Below are positions 1-7,603 of a stretch of 16,243 bases of DNA, in pieces. The stretch's first letter is position 1; every line of letters begins with the position of its first letter. The stretch lies in assembly GCA_035315685.1 (NCBI GenBank), contig DATFXR010000212.1:1-16243 (forward strand), in the 5' to 3' direction. The stretch comes from QHWK01 sp035315685. Lineage in GTDB: Bacteria; Acidobacteriota; Vicinamibacteria; Vicinamibacterales; CAVVIG01. A model generated the notes under the pieces. The model made no database searches. It had not been told where the DNA came from and was given only the letters and a program-made list of their open reading frames with translations. The translations under genes and the position numbers were made by a program.

Positions 1-1
1 C

Positions 2-1576
2 GTGCGCCAATCAGTCAGCGCGGAAGTGAGCCGGGACAATCTGTCGGACGATCGCGCCAACTTCCGCCGCGCCCAGGGCATCTGGCGGCTGGCGACGCAA
101 CTCGGCGCCGGCACGTTCCGCGCGGACGTCGATCTGCTGGCCCTGCGCCAGAAGCCGAACAGTCCGGCGCCAATCGACGAAGCGACCGGCGCGTTCAGCA
201 GCGTGTTGCCGGTGGACTTCAATCAGAACCCCGCCAACGCGACGCTGGATACCAACCGCTACAAGGTGGTACTCGACTACGATGTGCCGCTGTCGTTCGG
301 CCGCTGGGGCAACACGGCCGCGTACACCCAGACGCAAACCGACAGCGTGCGCGGCTTCATCGATACCGGAGATACTCCACAGCCGTGGTCGCCCACGACC
401 AACGCCGACCTCGAGTCGTTCAAGCAGTCGCTGAATCTCAAGGAACTGTTCGTCGACAGCAATCTGACCACGCAGCCGACCACCAGACTCGGGCTGACCG
501 CCGGCGTCAACCTGCTGGTGGGACGCGCGGGCGCCGACAGCCTGCGATACGGTCAACGACTGCTGCTCGACGGCGTCAGCGAAGTGCCGAGTACCGAATC
601 GGTCAATCCGAAGGGGACTGTTGATTTCGACGATCGCCGCCGCTTCATCGGCCTCTACGCGCAAACCCACTACGACTTGACGTCCAGCACCAGCCTGCTC
701 GGGGGTCTGCGCTGGAACACCACGCATGAGAGCCGCGACGAAGTTCGCGTCAACAGCAGGGGAGTCAGAACGGTCACGCCGGGGGCCCAGGATGTCAATC
801 GCCTCACCGGTTCGCTGGGAGCGGCGTGGCGGGTCTGGCAAGGCGGGAGCGCTCCGATCAGCGCCGTCACCCTGCACGGCAACGTGGGGTACACCTTCCA
901 GCCGGCGCAAATCGACTTCGGACCCGATCCGGAGGCGCAGCCCGACGGAGGCGGTCTGCTCGAGCCGGAAACTCAGCGCAGCGTGATCGTTGGGTTGAAG
1001 GCCGATGCGCCCGGCGGCAGAGCCGAATTCGACGTCGACGGCTTCTTCGTGGACTTCTACAACCAGCCGGTGCAAGCGACGTCCGGCGGCACCACGGTAC
1101 TGCGCTCGATCGGCCAGCAGCGGTACAAAGGCATCGACGTCGAGGGCGCGCTGCGCCCGTCCAGGGGCCTCACGATCAAGGTCAATGTCGGCTGGAGCGA
1201 CGCTCTTTACGAAGACTATCTCACCAGCATCGATGGCAAGCCGACGCAGCTGGCGGGCAATCACCAGGTGCTGACGCCGAGAGTGCGGGTTGGTGGCGGA
1301 TTGCTCTATGCGCCCGGGCGCGGCTGGCGTGGATCGCTGACGTCGAACTGGGTCGGCGAGCACTGGCTGAACAGCCTCAACACCTTCGAGGCACCGGCCT
1401 ACGCCGTGATCGACGCGTCCGTCGGATATCGCTTCCCGCGGTTCACGCTGGCAGTTCTCGGATCCAATCTCGGCGACCGGCGGGACGCGGTCCAACTCAG
1501 CGAGCTGGGTGAGGGACAGTTCTATCGGCTGCCTGCCCGTCGCGTCGACGCGACGCTGACATGGCACTACAAGTAG
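2..1576 (+). CDS. TonB-dependent outer-membrane receptor, C-terminal part (5' end outside window)
   Basis: The reading frame is open from the first bases to a TAG at 1574-1576, giving 524 residues with no N-terminal signal, TonB box or plug domain. The gene therefore begins upstream of the window, and the GTG at position 2 is probably just an internal valine. What remains looks like the beta-barrel of a TonB-dependent receptor. It has many alternating amphipathic strands rich in aromatic residues and long polar loops. A typical late-barrel order follows: a GLLEPETQRS segment near residue 320, a YKGIDVEGALRP segment near 375, and a final block ending in RRVDATLTWHY. The last residue is Lys after Tyr, a slight departure from the usual terminal aromatic. 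Such receptors import siderophores or other large ligands using energy from TonB/ExbBD; the ligand cannot be told here. It converges on the chagasin-like gene with 24 bp between them. Confidence 0.93.
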   Translation: MRQSVSAEVSRDNLSDDRANFRRAQGIWRLATQLGAGTFRADVDLLALRQKPNSPAPIDEATGAFSSVLPVDFNQNPANATLDTNRYKVVLDYDVPLSFGRWGNTAAYTQTQTDSVRGFIDTGDTPQPWSPTTNADLESFKQSLNLKELFVDSNLTTQPTTRLGLTAGVNLLVGRAGADSLRYGQRLLLDGVSEVPSTESVNPKGTVDFDDRRRFIGLYAQTHYDLTSSTSLLGGLRWNTTHESRDEVRVNSRGVRTVTPGAQDVNRLTGSLGAAWRVWQGGSAPISAVTLHGNVGYTFQPAQIDFGPDPEAQPDGGGLLEPETQRSVIVGLKADAPGGRAEFDVDGFFVDFYNQPVQATSGGTTVLRSIGQQRYKGIDVEGALRPSRGLTIKVNVGWSDALYEDYLTSIDGKPTQLAGNHQVLTPRVRVGGGLLYAPGRGWRGSLTSNWVGEHWLNSLNTFEAPAYAVIDASVGYRFPRFTLAVLGSNLGDRRDAVQLSELGEGQFYRLPARRVDATLTWHYK

Positions 1577-1600
1577 CAGGCACGCCGCAATCGGTCGGCG

Positions 1601-1924
1601 TCACCCGGTCACGTCGAGTGTGATGGCGAACGTTTGAGCGCCGGTGTCGGTGTTTTCCCAGGGGCGCGATTTCTTCAGCTCGATTCGAGCGGAACCGGGG
1701 AGCTTCGCAGTCAGCTTCCACACCGCGATACCCGCGCTCCCAGTCGACGCATTCACAGTGTCGTAGCGCTCCCGGCGCACCTCGACGTGCGCGGGATCAT
1801 CGTGGGACGTGCGCCACTGATAGCCGGCCGCGGCATTCTCCGGCAGGTGCAGCATGATCACGTCGCCGACGCGAACGCTGACCTTCCGGCCAGCGTCTGC
1901 GTCGGTCAACGTCAGCTCGTTCAC
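1601..1924 (-). CDS. Chagasin-type (I42) cysteine protease inhibitor
   Basis: This 107-residue protein has the three inhibitory-loop signatures of the chagasin family. NAAAGYQW at residues 30-37 corresponds to the NPTTGYxW loop, although Pro and both Thr are replaced by Ala. A Gly-rich GSAGIAVW segment at 62-69 corresponds to the middle loop. SRPWE at 86-90 is the conserved RPW loop. Chagasins are tight-binding inhibitors of papain-like (C1A) proteases, and the gene lies 22 bp downstream of a C1A protease on the same strand, so an enzyme/inhibitor pair is the natural reading. The start is a GTG at 1924, with only a weak purine-rich stretch upstream; translation may be coupled to the protease gene. 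No signal peptide is seen, unlike many bacterial members of the family. Family assignment is strong; activity against the neighbour is inferred. Confidence 0.88.
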   Translation of the reverse strand: MNELTLTDADAGRKVSVRVGDVIMLHLPENAAAGYQWRTSHDDPAHVEVRRERYDTVNASTGSAGIAVWKLTAKLPGSARIELKKSRPWENTDTGAQTFAITLDVTG

Positions 1925-1946
1925 GCCGCCGATCGTACTCCGATCG

Positions 1947-2792
1947 CTACAACGTGACGCCGTAGGCTTCGTCGAAGAACCCGGCCGCGATGTACGCCGC
2001 CGAGACGTAGCCGAAGCCCTTGTCGCCCCAGCCCGTGCCCCAGCTGTTCCGGACGATGAAACGACCGGATGCGGTGTAGCCGACGATGGTCACCGCGTGC
2101 CCGCCGCGAACGGTATTCGGCATGAACGTGTCGATATTGCCGCCGGTTGCGGTGGCGTTGTCCCACGTCTGGTCGACGCTCAGCCCGGCCAGAATCGGTC
2201 CTTGAGACGCCAGCCACGACTTCCACTGGCTCAGCGTGCGATGCAGGTTGAAGTAGGACGCGATCTTGCGCTGCGCGGCCGCGGTGTAGAACGCGTTTTC
2301 GTTGCCGGTGTACATCTTCGTGGCGATATGGAACGGCAGCACGTCCATGGTCACGACGCCGTACTTGCGGACGATGTCCATCGCCGTCTTCAGCGAAGTT
2401 CCGGCGCCCTCGATGAACGTTTCGGCTCGCGTGACGAATTCGTCGGTCTCCTTCGACGCCATCCAGACGAAGCGAGGCGACAACTGCACGTTCTTGGCGA
2501 GCTTGCCGGCCTTCACCATGTGGTACCGCATGACGCCTTCCGCGGTCGCCCAGCCGACGCACGACCCGGTATCTTCCTGGTCGTCGATCGCCCACCACGC
2601 AGCCCGCAGGTCGACCGACGACGGCAGCGCGGCGACGGCGCCGAGTGCGCCGCCGGCGACCGCGTCACGATAGGTCCAGTCGCTTTCCGTGCCTTTCGAC
2701 GGAACGAGATTGCAGATTCGCTGGCCCACGGTCGTCTCGCTGGTTTCCCGGCTCCGCGATTTCGAGGTCTTTCTCGTACCTTTCTTCGCCAT
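1947..2792 (-). CDS. Papain-like C1A cysteine protease
   Basis: This 281-residue protein has the full papain catalytic set. Gln72 in the DDQEDTGSC motif forms the oxyanion hole and Cys78 is the nucleophile. His232 lies in GGHAVTIVGY and Asn249 in IVRNSWGTGWGDKGFGY. The DQ-x-GSC-xGWATAE form, rather than QGxCGSCW, matches bacterial C1A proteases of the xylellain sort. The first 20 residues are basic (KKGTRKTSKSRSR), and residues 20-60 could be a short pro-region ending before LPSSVDLR. No signal peptide or membrane helix is evident. I chose the ATG at 2792 over one 24 bp upstream because a GGAGG lies 6 nt before it. It follows the ADOP permease gene by 98 bp and is followed by a chagasin-like inhibitor gene after 22 bp. 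The protease identity is secure; substrate and location are not known. Confidence 0.93.
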   Translation of the reverse strand: MAKKGTRKTSKSRSRETSETTVGQRICNLVPSKGTESDWTYRDAVAGGALGAVAALPSSVDLRAAWWAIDDQEDTGSCVGWATAEGVMRYHMVKAGKLAKNVQLSPRFVWMASKETDEFVTRAETFIEGAGTSLKTAMDIVRKYGVVTMDVLPFHIATKMYTGNENAFYTAAAQRKIASYFNLHRTLSQWKSWLASQGPILAGLSVDQTWDNATATGGNIDTFMPNTVRGGHAVTIVGYTASGRFIVRNSWGTGWGDKGFGYVSAAYIAAGFFDEAYGVTL

Positions 2793-2798
2793 ACACGT

Positions 2799-2803
2799 CC
2801 TCC
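2799..2803 (-). promoter_or_regulatory. Shine-Dalgarno of the C1A protease gene
   Basis: On the minus strand GGAGG lies 6 nt before the ATG at 2792. It decides the start against the alternative ATG at 2816 and is the clearest ribosome-binding site in the window. Confidence 0.75.
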
Positions 2804-2890
2804 GCTCGTTCGACATGAGCGCCGACCGGTGCTAGGGATGAAACGTCCGACCTGGGAGATTCGAACGGGTTTTCGCTGGTGACAGATTCG

Positions 2891-5290
2891 TTATTCGCTG
2901 CGTAGCGCCACGACGGGGTCGGCGCGAGACGCGCGCCATGCCGGCATCGCCGCCGCCAGGATCACGATTGGCATGACTGCCAGCAGCACGACCGCATACG
3001 TGATCGCGTCGGTGGCTTTCAGTCCGAACAGCATCGTGTTCATCACCCGCGCGGCGGAGAAGGCCAGCGCCAGACCGCTCGCGGCGCCGAGCGCTGCCAT
3101 CAGGGCGGCACGGCCCAGTACGAGTCCTACGACACTGCGCGGCGACGCCCCAAGTGCCATCCGTACGCCGAATTCCGCGATGCGCTGCGTGGTGACGTAA
3201 CTCATCACGCCATACATGCCGGCCATCGCCAGCAGCAGCGCGATGGCGGCGAAGACACCGACCAGCATCATACGCAACCGCGGCGTCGCGATGGAATTCG
3301 ACACCATGGCGTCCATGGTCGTGAATCTGGTGGCCGTCTCACCGTTCAGCGTGCGCATTCTGCTGCGCACCGGATCGATGAGCGACGCCGGCGCGACCGC
3401 GGTGCGCATCACCACCTGCACCTCGTTGGCGTGAAACGGCTGCTGCAGCAGCGGCATGTACAGCGTCGGTCCCGGCGGGGCCGCCGGCGAATCCTGGCGC
3501 ACGTCGGCGACCACGCCCACGATGGTCATCCACTTCAGCGACTCGAGGCCGCACATGATCGTGTGGCCGAGAGGATCCTGGCCTGGGAAACTCTGCCGTG
3601 CCAGCGACTCGCTGATGATCGCGACCGTCGGACGGTCGTAGCCGTCGCCCGACGTGAAGTCGCGGCCGCGCAGCAGCGGAATGCCCAGCGTCGAAAAGTA
3701 TCCTGGCCCCGACAGGCTGAACGTGGCCTGCGCGAGATTGCCGAGGCGCCGCCGAAAATCCTGACCATCGACGACGTAGCCGCCGTTGGATCCGTACTGG
3801 CCCGTCGGGACGCCCATCGCCGCGGCCGCGGAGGTGACCCCGGGCATCTGCTGCAGCTCGTCGACGGCGCGCCCCAGCAATCGTCCGGCTTGCAGATATT
3901 CGTCGAGCGTGCGCGCCGGTTCGTGCGCGTACATCACCAGCACGCCCTGCGTACGGAAGCCGAGGTCGACGCCGTTGAGCGCGAGAAAGCTGCGGAACAG
4001 CAGGCCGGCGCCGATGGCGAGCGCGAACGACAGCGCCACCTGCACCACCACGAGTGCATTGCGCACGTGATTGGGCGATCCCGCCAGTCCGCGTCCAGCC
4101 TGCTTCAATGCGTCGTTGACGTCGACTTTCGCCGCCTGCCACGCGGGGCTGATGCCGAAGAGGACGCTGGCGAGCAATGACACGCCGATTGCGAATGCGA
4201 ATACCGGCCAGTTGATCGTGATGTCGCCGATGCGGGGCAGCCCGACCTGCTGTGCGGTCGCTTGCGTCAGCACGCGTATCCCGGCCTTCGCGAGGAGCAA
4301 TCCGCATGAGCCGCCGATCAGGGCGATGACCCCGCTTTCGACCAGCAGCTGACGCGCGAGTGCGGTTCGAGTGGCGCCCAACGCCGTCCGCACGGCCATT
4401 TCCCGCTGGCGTGCCGTGGCGCGCGCCAGCAGCAGGTTGGCGACGTTGGCGCATGCGATCAGGAGCACCAGCGACACTGCGCCCATCAGGAAGTACAGCG
4501 TGGCGCGCACCGGACCCACCAGCTGTTCCCGGAGCGGCACGGCGAGAAACGTCTTGTCCCTGTTCGCGTCCGGAAACGCCGCCTGGAGGCGCGTGCCGAT
4601 CGTGCGCAGCTGCGCGTTCGCGGCGTCGAGCGAGATACCCGGTCGCAGGAGTGCCACCGCGCGGTAGTTGTAGGCAGTGCGCTCCATGCTGTCCGGCCGC
4701 GGCGACGTCGCCAGCCAGACGTGCGCCTCCGTGGACGGGGGAAAGCGGAAGCCTGCCGGCACGACACCGACGATCGTGTACACCACGCCTTCCATGCGCA
4801 GCGTCTGACCGATCGCTGCTGCTCCCGAGCCGAAGTTGCGCTGCGCGAACGGCAGGCTGACGATCGCCGCGCGCCGCGCGTCGTCGATCTCGAACGCGCG
4901 CCCGATCGCCGCTACGGTGCCGAAGACCGAGAAGAAGTTCGGCGTCACGAGGTAGGTGCCGACGAACTCGGCGTGATCGGCCATCTGCACGCCCAGCTCA
5001 CCGCCGGCATACGAGCTCACCTGCTCGAACGCCGATGCGTCAGCGCGGATGTCCACGAGGTCCGGGCCGGTGACGCGCGGAAACGATCGCCCTCGCTGCG
5101 GGAAGGACGTATTCAGCTGCACGATGCGCGCGGCGTTGGGGTAGTCCAGCGGCCGCAGCAGCACGCCGTTGACGACGCTGAACATCGCCGTGTTGGCGCC
5201 GATACCGAGCGCCATCGTCAGTATCGCGACGGCAGCGAACGACCGGTTGTTTTTCAGCGTGCGAAGCGCATGGCGAAGCTCGTCGAGCAT
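2891..5290 (-). CDS. ADOP-type ABC transporter permease (MacB/FtsX, duplicated)
   Basis: This 799-residue protein has the duplicated MacB/FtsX architecture of acidobacterial orphan permeases (ADOP). It begins MLDELRHALRTLKNN, and an N-terminal helix near residues 18-40 includes GIGANTAMFSVVNGVLLRPL. A first MacB-like periplasmic domain follows to about 255, then a first FtsX bundle with CANVANLLLARATARQREMAVR. After a linker, a further helix and a second periplasmic domain comes the last FtsX bundle (MYGVMSYVTTQRIAEFGVRMALGA), ending in RADPVVALRSE. Such proteins are thought to act in ABC export or envelope mechanotransmission. No ATPase gene and no PadR regulator is adjacent, so the ATP-hydrolysing partner is unknown. 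The usual Shine-Dalgarno is not seen. The gene lies 98 bp upstream of the protease and may share its transcript. Confidence 0.95.
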   Translation of the reverse strand: MLDELRHALRTLKNNRSFAAVAILTMALGIGANTAMFSVVNGVLLRPLDYPNAARIVQLNTSFPQRGRSFPRVTGPDLVDIRADASAFEQVSSYAGGELGVQMADHAEFVGTYLVTPNFFSVFGTVAAIGRAFEIDDARRAAIVSLPFAQRNFGSGAAAIGQTLRMEGVVYTIVGVVPAGFRFPPSTEAHVWLATSPRPDSMERTAYNYRAVALLRPGISLDAANAQLRTIGTRLQAAFPDANRDKTFLAVPLREQLVGPVRATLYFLMGAVSLVLLIACANVANLLLARATARQREMAVRTALGATRTALARQLLVESGVIALIGGSCGLLLAKAGIRVLTQATAQQVGLPRIGDITINWPVFAFAIGVSLLASVLFGISPAWQAAKVDVNDALKQAGRGLAGSPNHVRNALVVVQVALSFALAIGAGLLFRSFLALNGVDLGFRTQGVLVMYAHEPARTLDEYLQAGRLLGRAVDELQQMPGVTSAAAAMGVPTGQYGSNGGYVVDGQDFRRRLGNLAQATFSLSGPGYFSTLGIPLLRGRDFTSGDGYDRPTVAIISESLARQSFPGQDPLGHTIMCGLESLKWMTIVGVVADVRQDSPAAPPGPTLYMPLLQQPFHANEVQVVMRTAVAPASLIDPVRSRMRTLNGETATRFTTMDAMVSNSIATPRLRMMLVGVFAAIALLLAMAGMYGVMSYVTTQRIAEFGVRMALGASPRSVVGLVLGRAALMAALGAASGLALAFSAARVMNTMLFGLKATDAITYAVVLLAVMPIVILAAAMPAWRASRADPVVALRSE

Positions 5291-5304
5291 CGGGCTGAAC
5301 TCAA

Positions 5305-5310
5305 ACTATA
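5305..5310 (-). promoter_or_regulatory. Possible -10 box before the ADOP permease gene
   Basis: TATAGT on the minus strand, 14 nt before the ATG at 5290, is a good match to a sigma-70 -10 element in an AT-richer patch. No convincing -35 hexamer is found at 16-18 bp. The rest of the 152-bp spacer toward the dehydrogenase gene holds only a 12-bp perfect palindrome, GGCGACGTCGCC, at 5393-5404. Confidence 0.3.
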
Positions 5311-5442
5311 GACGTTGAGCGTACCAAAATCGTTGCTGATCAACACCTGTCGCGCAAGAAGAGTTCTTCGCCGCGCACCTGGTCGATCGAGCGGCGACGT
5401 CGCCGGCGACGAAGGGTCGGTGACGGCGCACTGGCGTAGTGG

Positions 5443-6261
5443 TCATCGGAGGTGGATGCGATTGGCGGTGATCAGCCGCGCTTCGTCCGAGACGAGGTAG
5501 GCGATCACCTCGGCGACGTCGTCGGGAGCGGCGATGCGGAGCAGATCCGGCCGCCGTTGCACGTGCTCGCGCACCTCGTCGGTGATCCAGCCCGTATCGG
5601 TCACCGGCGGCATCAGGATGTTGGCGGTGATGCCGAATGGCGCGAGCTCGAACGCCGCCGACATGGTGTAGTTCTCGAGCGCGGCCTTGGCCGCGCCGTA
5701 GGAGACCTCGTTCGGGAAGCCGTTTGGATCGCCCGACGTCAAGCTCACGATCCGTCCCCATCGGCCGCCGCGCCGGGTGTGGCGATCGGCGAATTCAGCG
5801 ATCAGCATCGCCGCTGCGCGGGCATCCACGGCGAACACGTGATCGAACGACTCGAGCGAGACGCGATGCTGCGGGTGTCCGAACCGTTGCTCGGGCGACG
5901 CGAAGGTGTCGGCGATCCAGCCCGATGCGTTGTTGATCAGGATGTCGACCGGGCCGAATTGCCGTTCGGCCTCGGCGAACAGCATCGGGATGGCTGCGGC
6001 GTCACGAAGGTCGGCCTCGACGGCAACAGCTCGACCGCCGCTGGCGCGAATCGCTGCCACGACCCGGGACGCGTCGCTGGCGCGGTTGCGGCGGTACTCG
6101 ATCGGCACCGAGACCTGGCCGTCGTCGGCGATCGACCAGTACGCGGCGACAACCGACGCGCGGCACGACGAGAGGACACGAGCAGTCGCGGCACCGATGC
6201 CGTGGTTGGCACCCGTGACGAGCGCCACATGGCCGGTCAGATCAATCCTCGAGGTCGGCAT
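5443..6261 (-). CDS. Short-chain dehydrogenase/reductase (classical SDR)
   Basis: The protein is 272 residues long, close to the classical SDR length. It has the Rossmann cofactor motif TGANHGIG at 16-23 and the NNAS motif at 110-113. The catalytic set is Ser176, Tyr188 and Lys192 (YGAAK). There is an acidic residue at the D-L-R motif near 84-86. It should use NAD(H) or NADP(H) to oxidise or reduce a hydroxyl/keto or enoyl group; the substrate cannot be read from the sequence. The stretch between the second beta strand and ADLRD (about 43-80) is longer than usual. The C-terminus ends TANRIHLR instead of the common VDGG. It starts at the ATG at 6261, 72 bp downstream of the SdpI-like gene, and may be the last gene of that unit. 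A perfect GC palindrome, GGCCCGCGGGCC, at 6306-6317 lies in the spacer. Confidence 0.93.
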   Translation of the reverse strand: MPTSRIDLTGHVALVTGANHGIGAATARVLSSCRASVVAAYWSIADDGQVSVPIEYRRNRASDASRVVAAIRASGGRAVAVEADLRDAAAIPMLFAEAERQFGPVDILINNASGWIADTFASPEQRFGHPQHRVSLESFDHVFAVDARAAAMLIAEFADRHTRRGGRWGRIVSLTSGDPNGFPNEVSYGAAKAALENYTMSAAFELAPFGITANILMPPVTDTGWITDEVREHVQRRPDLLRIAAPDDVAEVIAYLVSDEARLITANRIHLR

Positions 6262-6333
6262 CCCGAACCGTCAGATGACGTCGTCCCACGTCGGATGATA
6301 CCGCCGGCCCGCGGGCCAGTGCGGCGCGCGTGA

Positions 6334-6684
6334 TTACGACTGCAGCTGCCGGGCGGGACCAGTTGCGCGACGGGAAGCGTTTCTCCTCGCGCGCTCCCAG
6401 CGGTTGGCGGTCCGCCAGTCGGAGACCATGATCGCGACGAAGCCGACCGTCGCAATCGCGCGGAGCATCCCGATTCGCACTCGCAACGGCAACACGAATT
6501 CGAGCGACACGAGGACGACACCGAGCACGAACAGGTGGCGCGAAATCAACGCGTTGGCGTCGTACCACACTGATCGGTCCCGCAAGGTGGCAGGAATGCG
6601 GAGTCCGAAGAAGCGGTTTGGCGGCACCAGCCGAAGCATGAACGGTAGCGAGAACAGGAGCAGCAGAGGACCGATCGCTTCCAT
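6334..6684 (-). CDS. SdpI-like small membrane protein
   Basis: This 116-residue protein has about three hydrophobic segments, roughly 3-18, 50-65 and 74-88. Between the first two is a conserved-looking cytoplasmic loop, PPNRFFGLRIPATLRD followed by SVWYDANALISRH. This matches the C-terminal signature of the SdpI/YfhL family (PN-x-x-x-G-x-R-x-P-x-T, then W-x-x-AN). SdpI itself gives Bacillus subtilis immunity to the SdpC toxin, but most family members have no known function, so immunity should not be assumed here. The basic tail (about 90-113) is probably cytoplasmic. The gene starts 18 bp after the kinase stop codon and has TAGAAT six bases before its ATG instead of a ribosome-binding site. 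Confidence 0.8.
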   Translation of the reverse strand: MEAIGPLLLLFSLPFMLRLVPPNRFFGLRIPATLRDRSVWYDANALISRHLFVLGVVLVSLEFVLPLRVRIGMLRAIATVGFVAIMVSDWRTANRWERARRNASRRATGPARQLQS

Positions 6685-6690
6685 CAGCCG

Positions 6691-6696
6691 ATTCTA
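6691..6696 (-). promoter_or_regulatory. TAGAAT box 6 nt before the SdpI-like ATG
   Basis: TAGAAT on the minus strand is followed by CGGCTG and then the ATG at 6684. A -10 element at this distance would place the transcript start at or near the start codon, giving a leaderless message. No Shine-Dalgarno sequence is present. This is a motif match only. Confidence 0.35.
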
Positions 6697-6702
6697 CGGC
6701 CT

Positions 6703-7539
6703 TCACAGCAGCGGCAACATCGCGGTTGCGGCCGCGATAAAGGGACCCCGCACGTCTGTTCCGACGCCTTCTTCCGACGGCCACAGCGCCGCCAGGACCG
6801 CCTGGCAGAACGCCCAGCGCAACGCCCTGTCCGCATTGAGGCCGAGCGTCGCTTTGTAGATCCGCAACCGGCGCACTGCGGTCTGCTCCTGCGCGAGGAG
6901 ATCCGGCGCATCGATCGGATTGCGGAGGCTCGCGCCGACCTCGTACTCCAGCTCTGCGTGAATACCAGACGGGTCGATGGCAAGCCAGCCGCGCCGTGAA
7001 TCGAACAGCACGTTGTAGTGGTGAAGATCGCCGTGCAGAATCCGTACATCGGACTGCGACGCGCACAGCTGCACGAACAGGCGTTCTGCCTTGTCGATCA
7101 TGCCGTCTGGCATCAAGCCGTCGCAGTTGTGGCGATACCATTGGAATTCCTGCACGAGATCGCCGGCCGCCGGGACGCCGTGCACCGACGGCCTCACGGT
7201 GTCCATCCGCGCGATGATCCCCGCGAGGATCCCGGTGGCCTCGTCATCCCGGCCGCCGATGACGAGAGCGGACAGGTCGTGTCCCGGTTCCAGGCGGTCC
7301 ATCAGCACCGCGCCATCGCCGACTTCGAGCGCCGGAAGCATCCCTGCACCGTCGAACTTCGAGAGCAACTCACCCGATCGCCATTCGGTCTCCGTGCGCG
7401 CCACCTTGAGGACGACCTCGTGACGGTCGCGCTCGCCGAAGGCGATCAGTGACGTCTCGGACTTCACGATCCTCTCGATGGACACGCGCCATCGGCGCGC
7501 GCACTCATCGAGGCGCTCGGAAGCAGGACGGCAATGCAC
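6703..7539 (-). CDS. APH(6)-like phosphotransferase (aminoglycoside/hydroxyurea kinase family)
   Basis: This 278-residue protein has the protein-kinase-like fold of aminoglycoside phosphotransferases. Lys45 in VVLKVAR is the likely ATP-binding lysine. ILHGDLHHYNVL at 167-178 contains catalytic Asp171 and metal-binding Asn176. WLAIDPSG at 185-192 supplies the second metal aspartate, Asp189. The HGDLHHxNVL plus WLAIDP pair points to the APH(6)/hydroxyurea phosphotransferase branch, whose known members phosphorylate streptomycin. Drug resistance is not shown: chromosomal relatives in environmental bacteria often have unknown substrates. The start is a GTG at 7539. It is divergent from the M50 protease gene with 64 bp between starts, and an SdpI-like gene follows after 18 bp. 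Confidence 0.88.
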   Translation of the reverse strand: MHCRPASERLDECARRWRVSIERIVKSETSLIAFGERDRHEVVLKVARTETEWRSGELLSKFDGAGMLPALEVGDGAVLMDRLEPGHDLSALVIGGRDDEATGILAGIIARMDTVRPSVHGVPAAGDLVQEFQWYRHNCDGLMPDGMIDKAERLFVQLCASQSDVRILHGDLHHYNVLFDSRRGWLAIDPSGIHAELEYEVGASLRNPIDAPDLLAQEQTAVRRLRIYKATLGLNADRALRWAFCQAVLAALWPSEEGVGTDVRGPFIAAATAMLPLL

Positions 7540-7603
7540 AGAGGCTCTTTCTACTGTTTACCTGCCCGCCGTGTCGAGCGTACGCTGCACGCCGTTGACC
7601 ATC

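Noticed and set aside
11..1567. A 518-codon minus-strand frame opposite the TonB receptor
   Set aside because: Composition is Arg/Ala/Gln-rich shadow coding and the plus strand is clearly a beta-barrel receptor.
1583..1600. Hairpin CGCCG/CGGCG between convergent genes as a terminator
   Set aside because: Only a 5-bp stem with an 8-nt loop and no T-run on either strand.
2853..2870. A tRNA T-loop-like string (TTCGAA with GGGAG nearby)
   Set aside because: The flanking bases do not form a T-stem, and no anticodon or acceptor arm can be built around it.
7478..7603. Upstream start for the M50 protease adding 42 residues
   Set aside because: The extension is hydrophilic, overlaps the divergent kinase gene and lacks any ribosome-binding site; family members begin near the first membrane helix.
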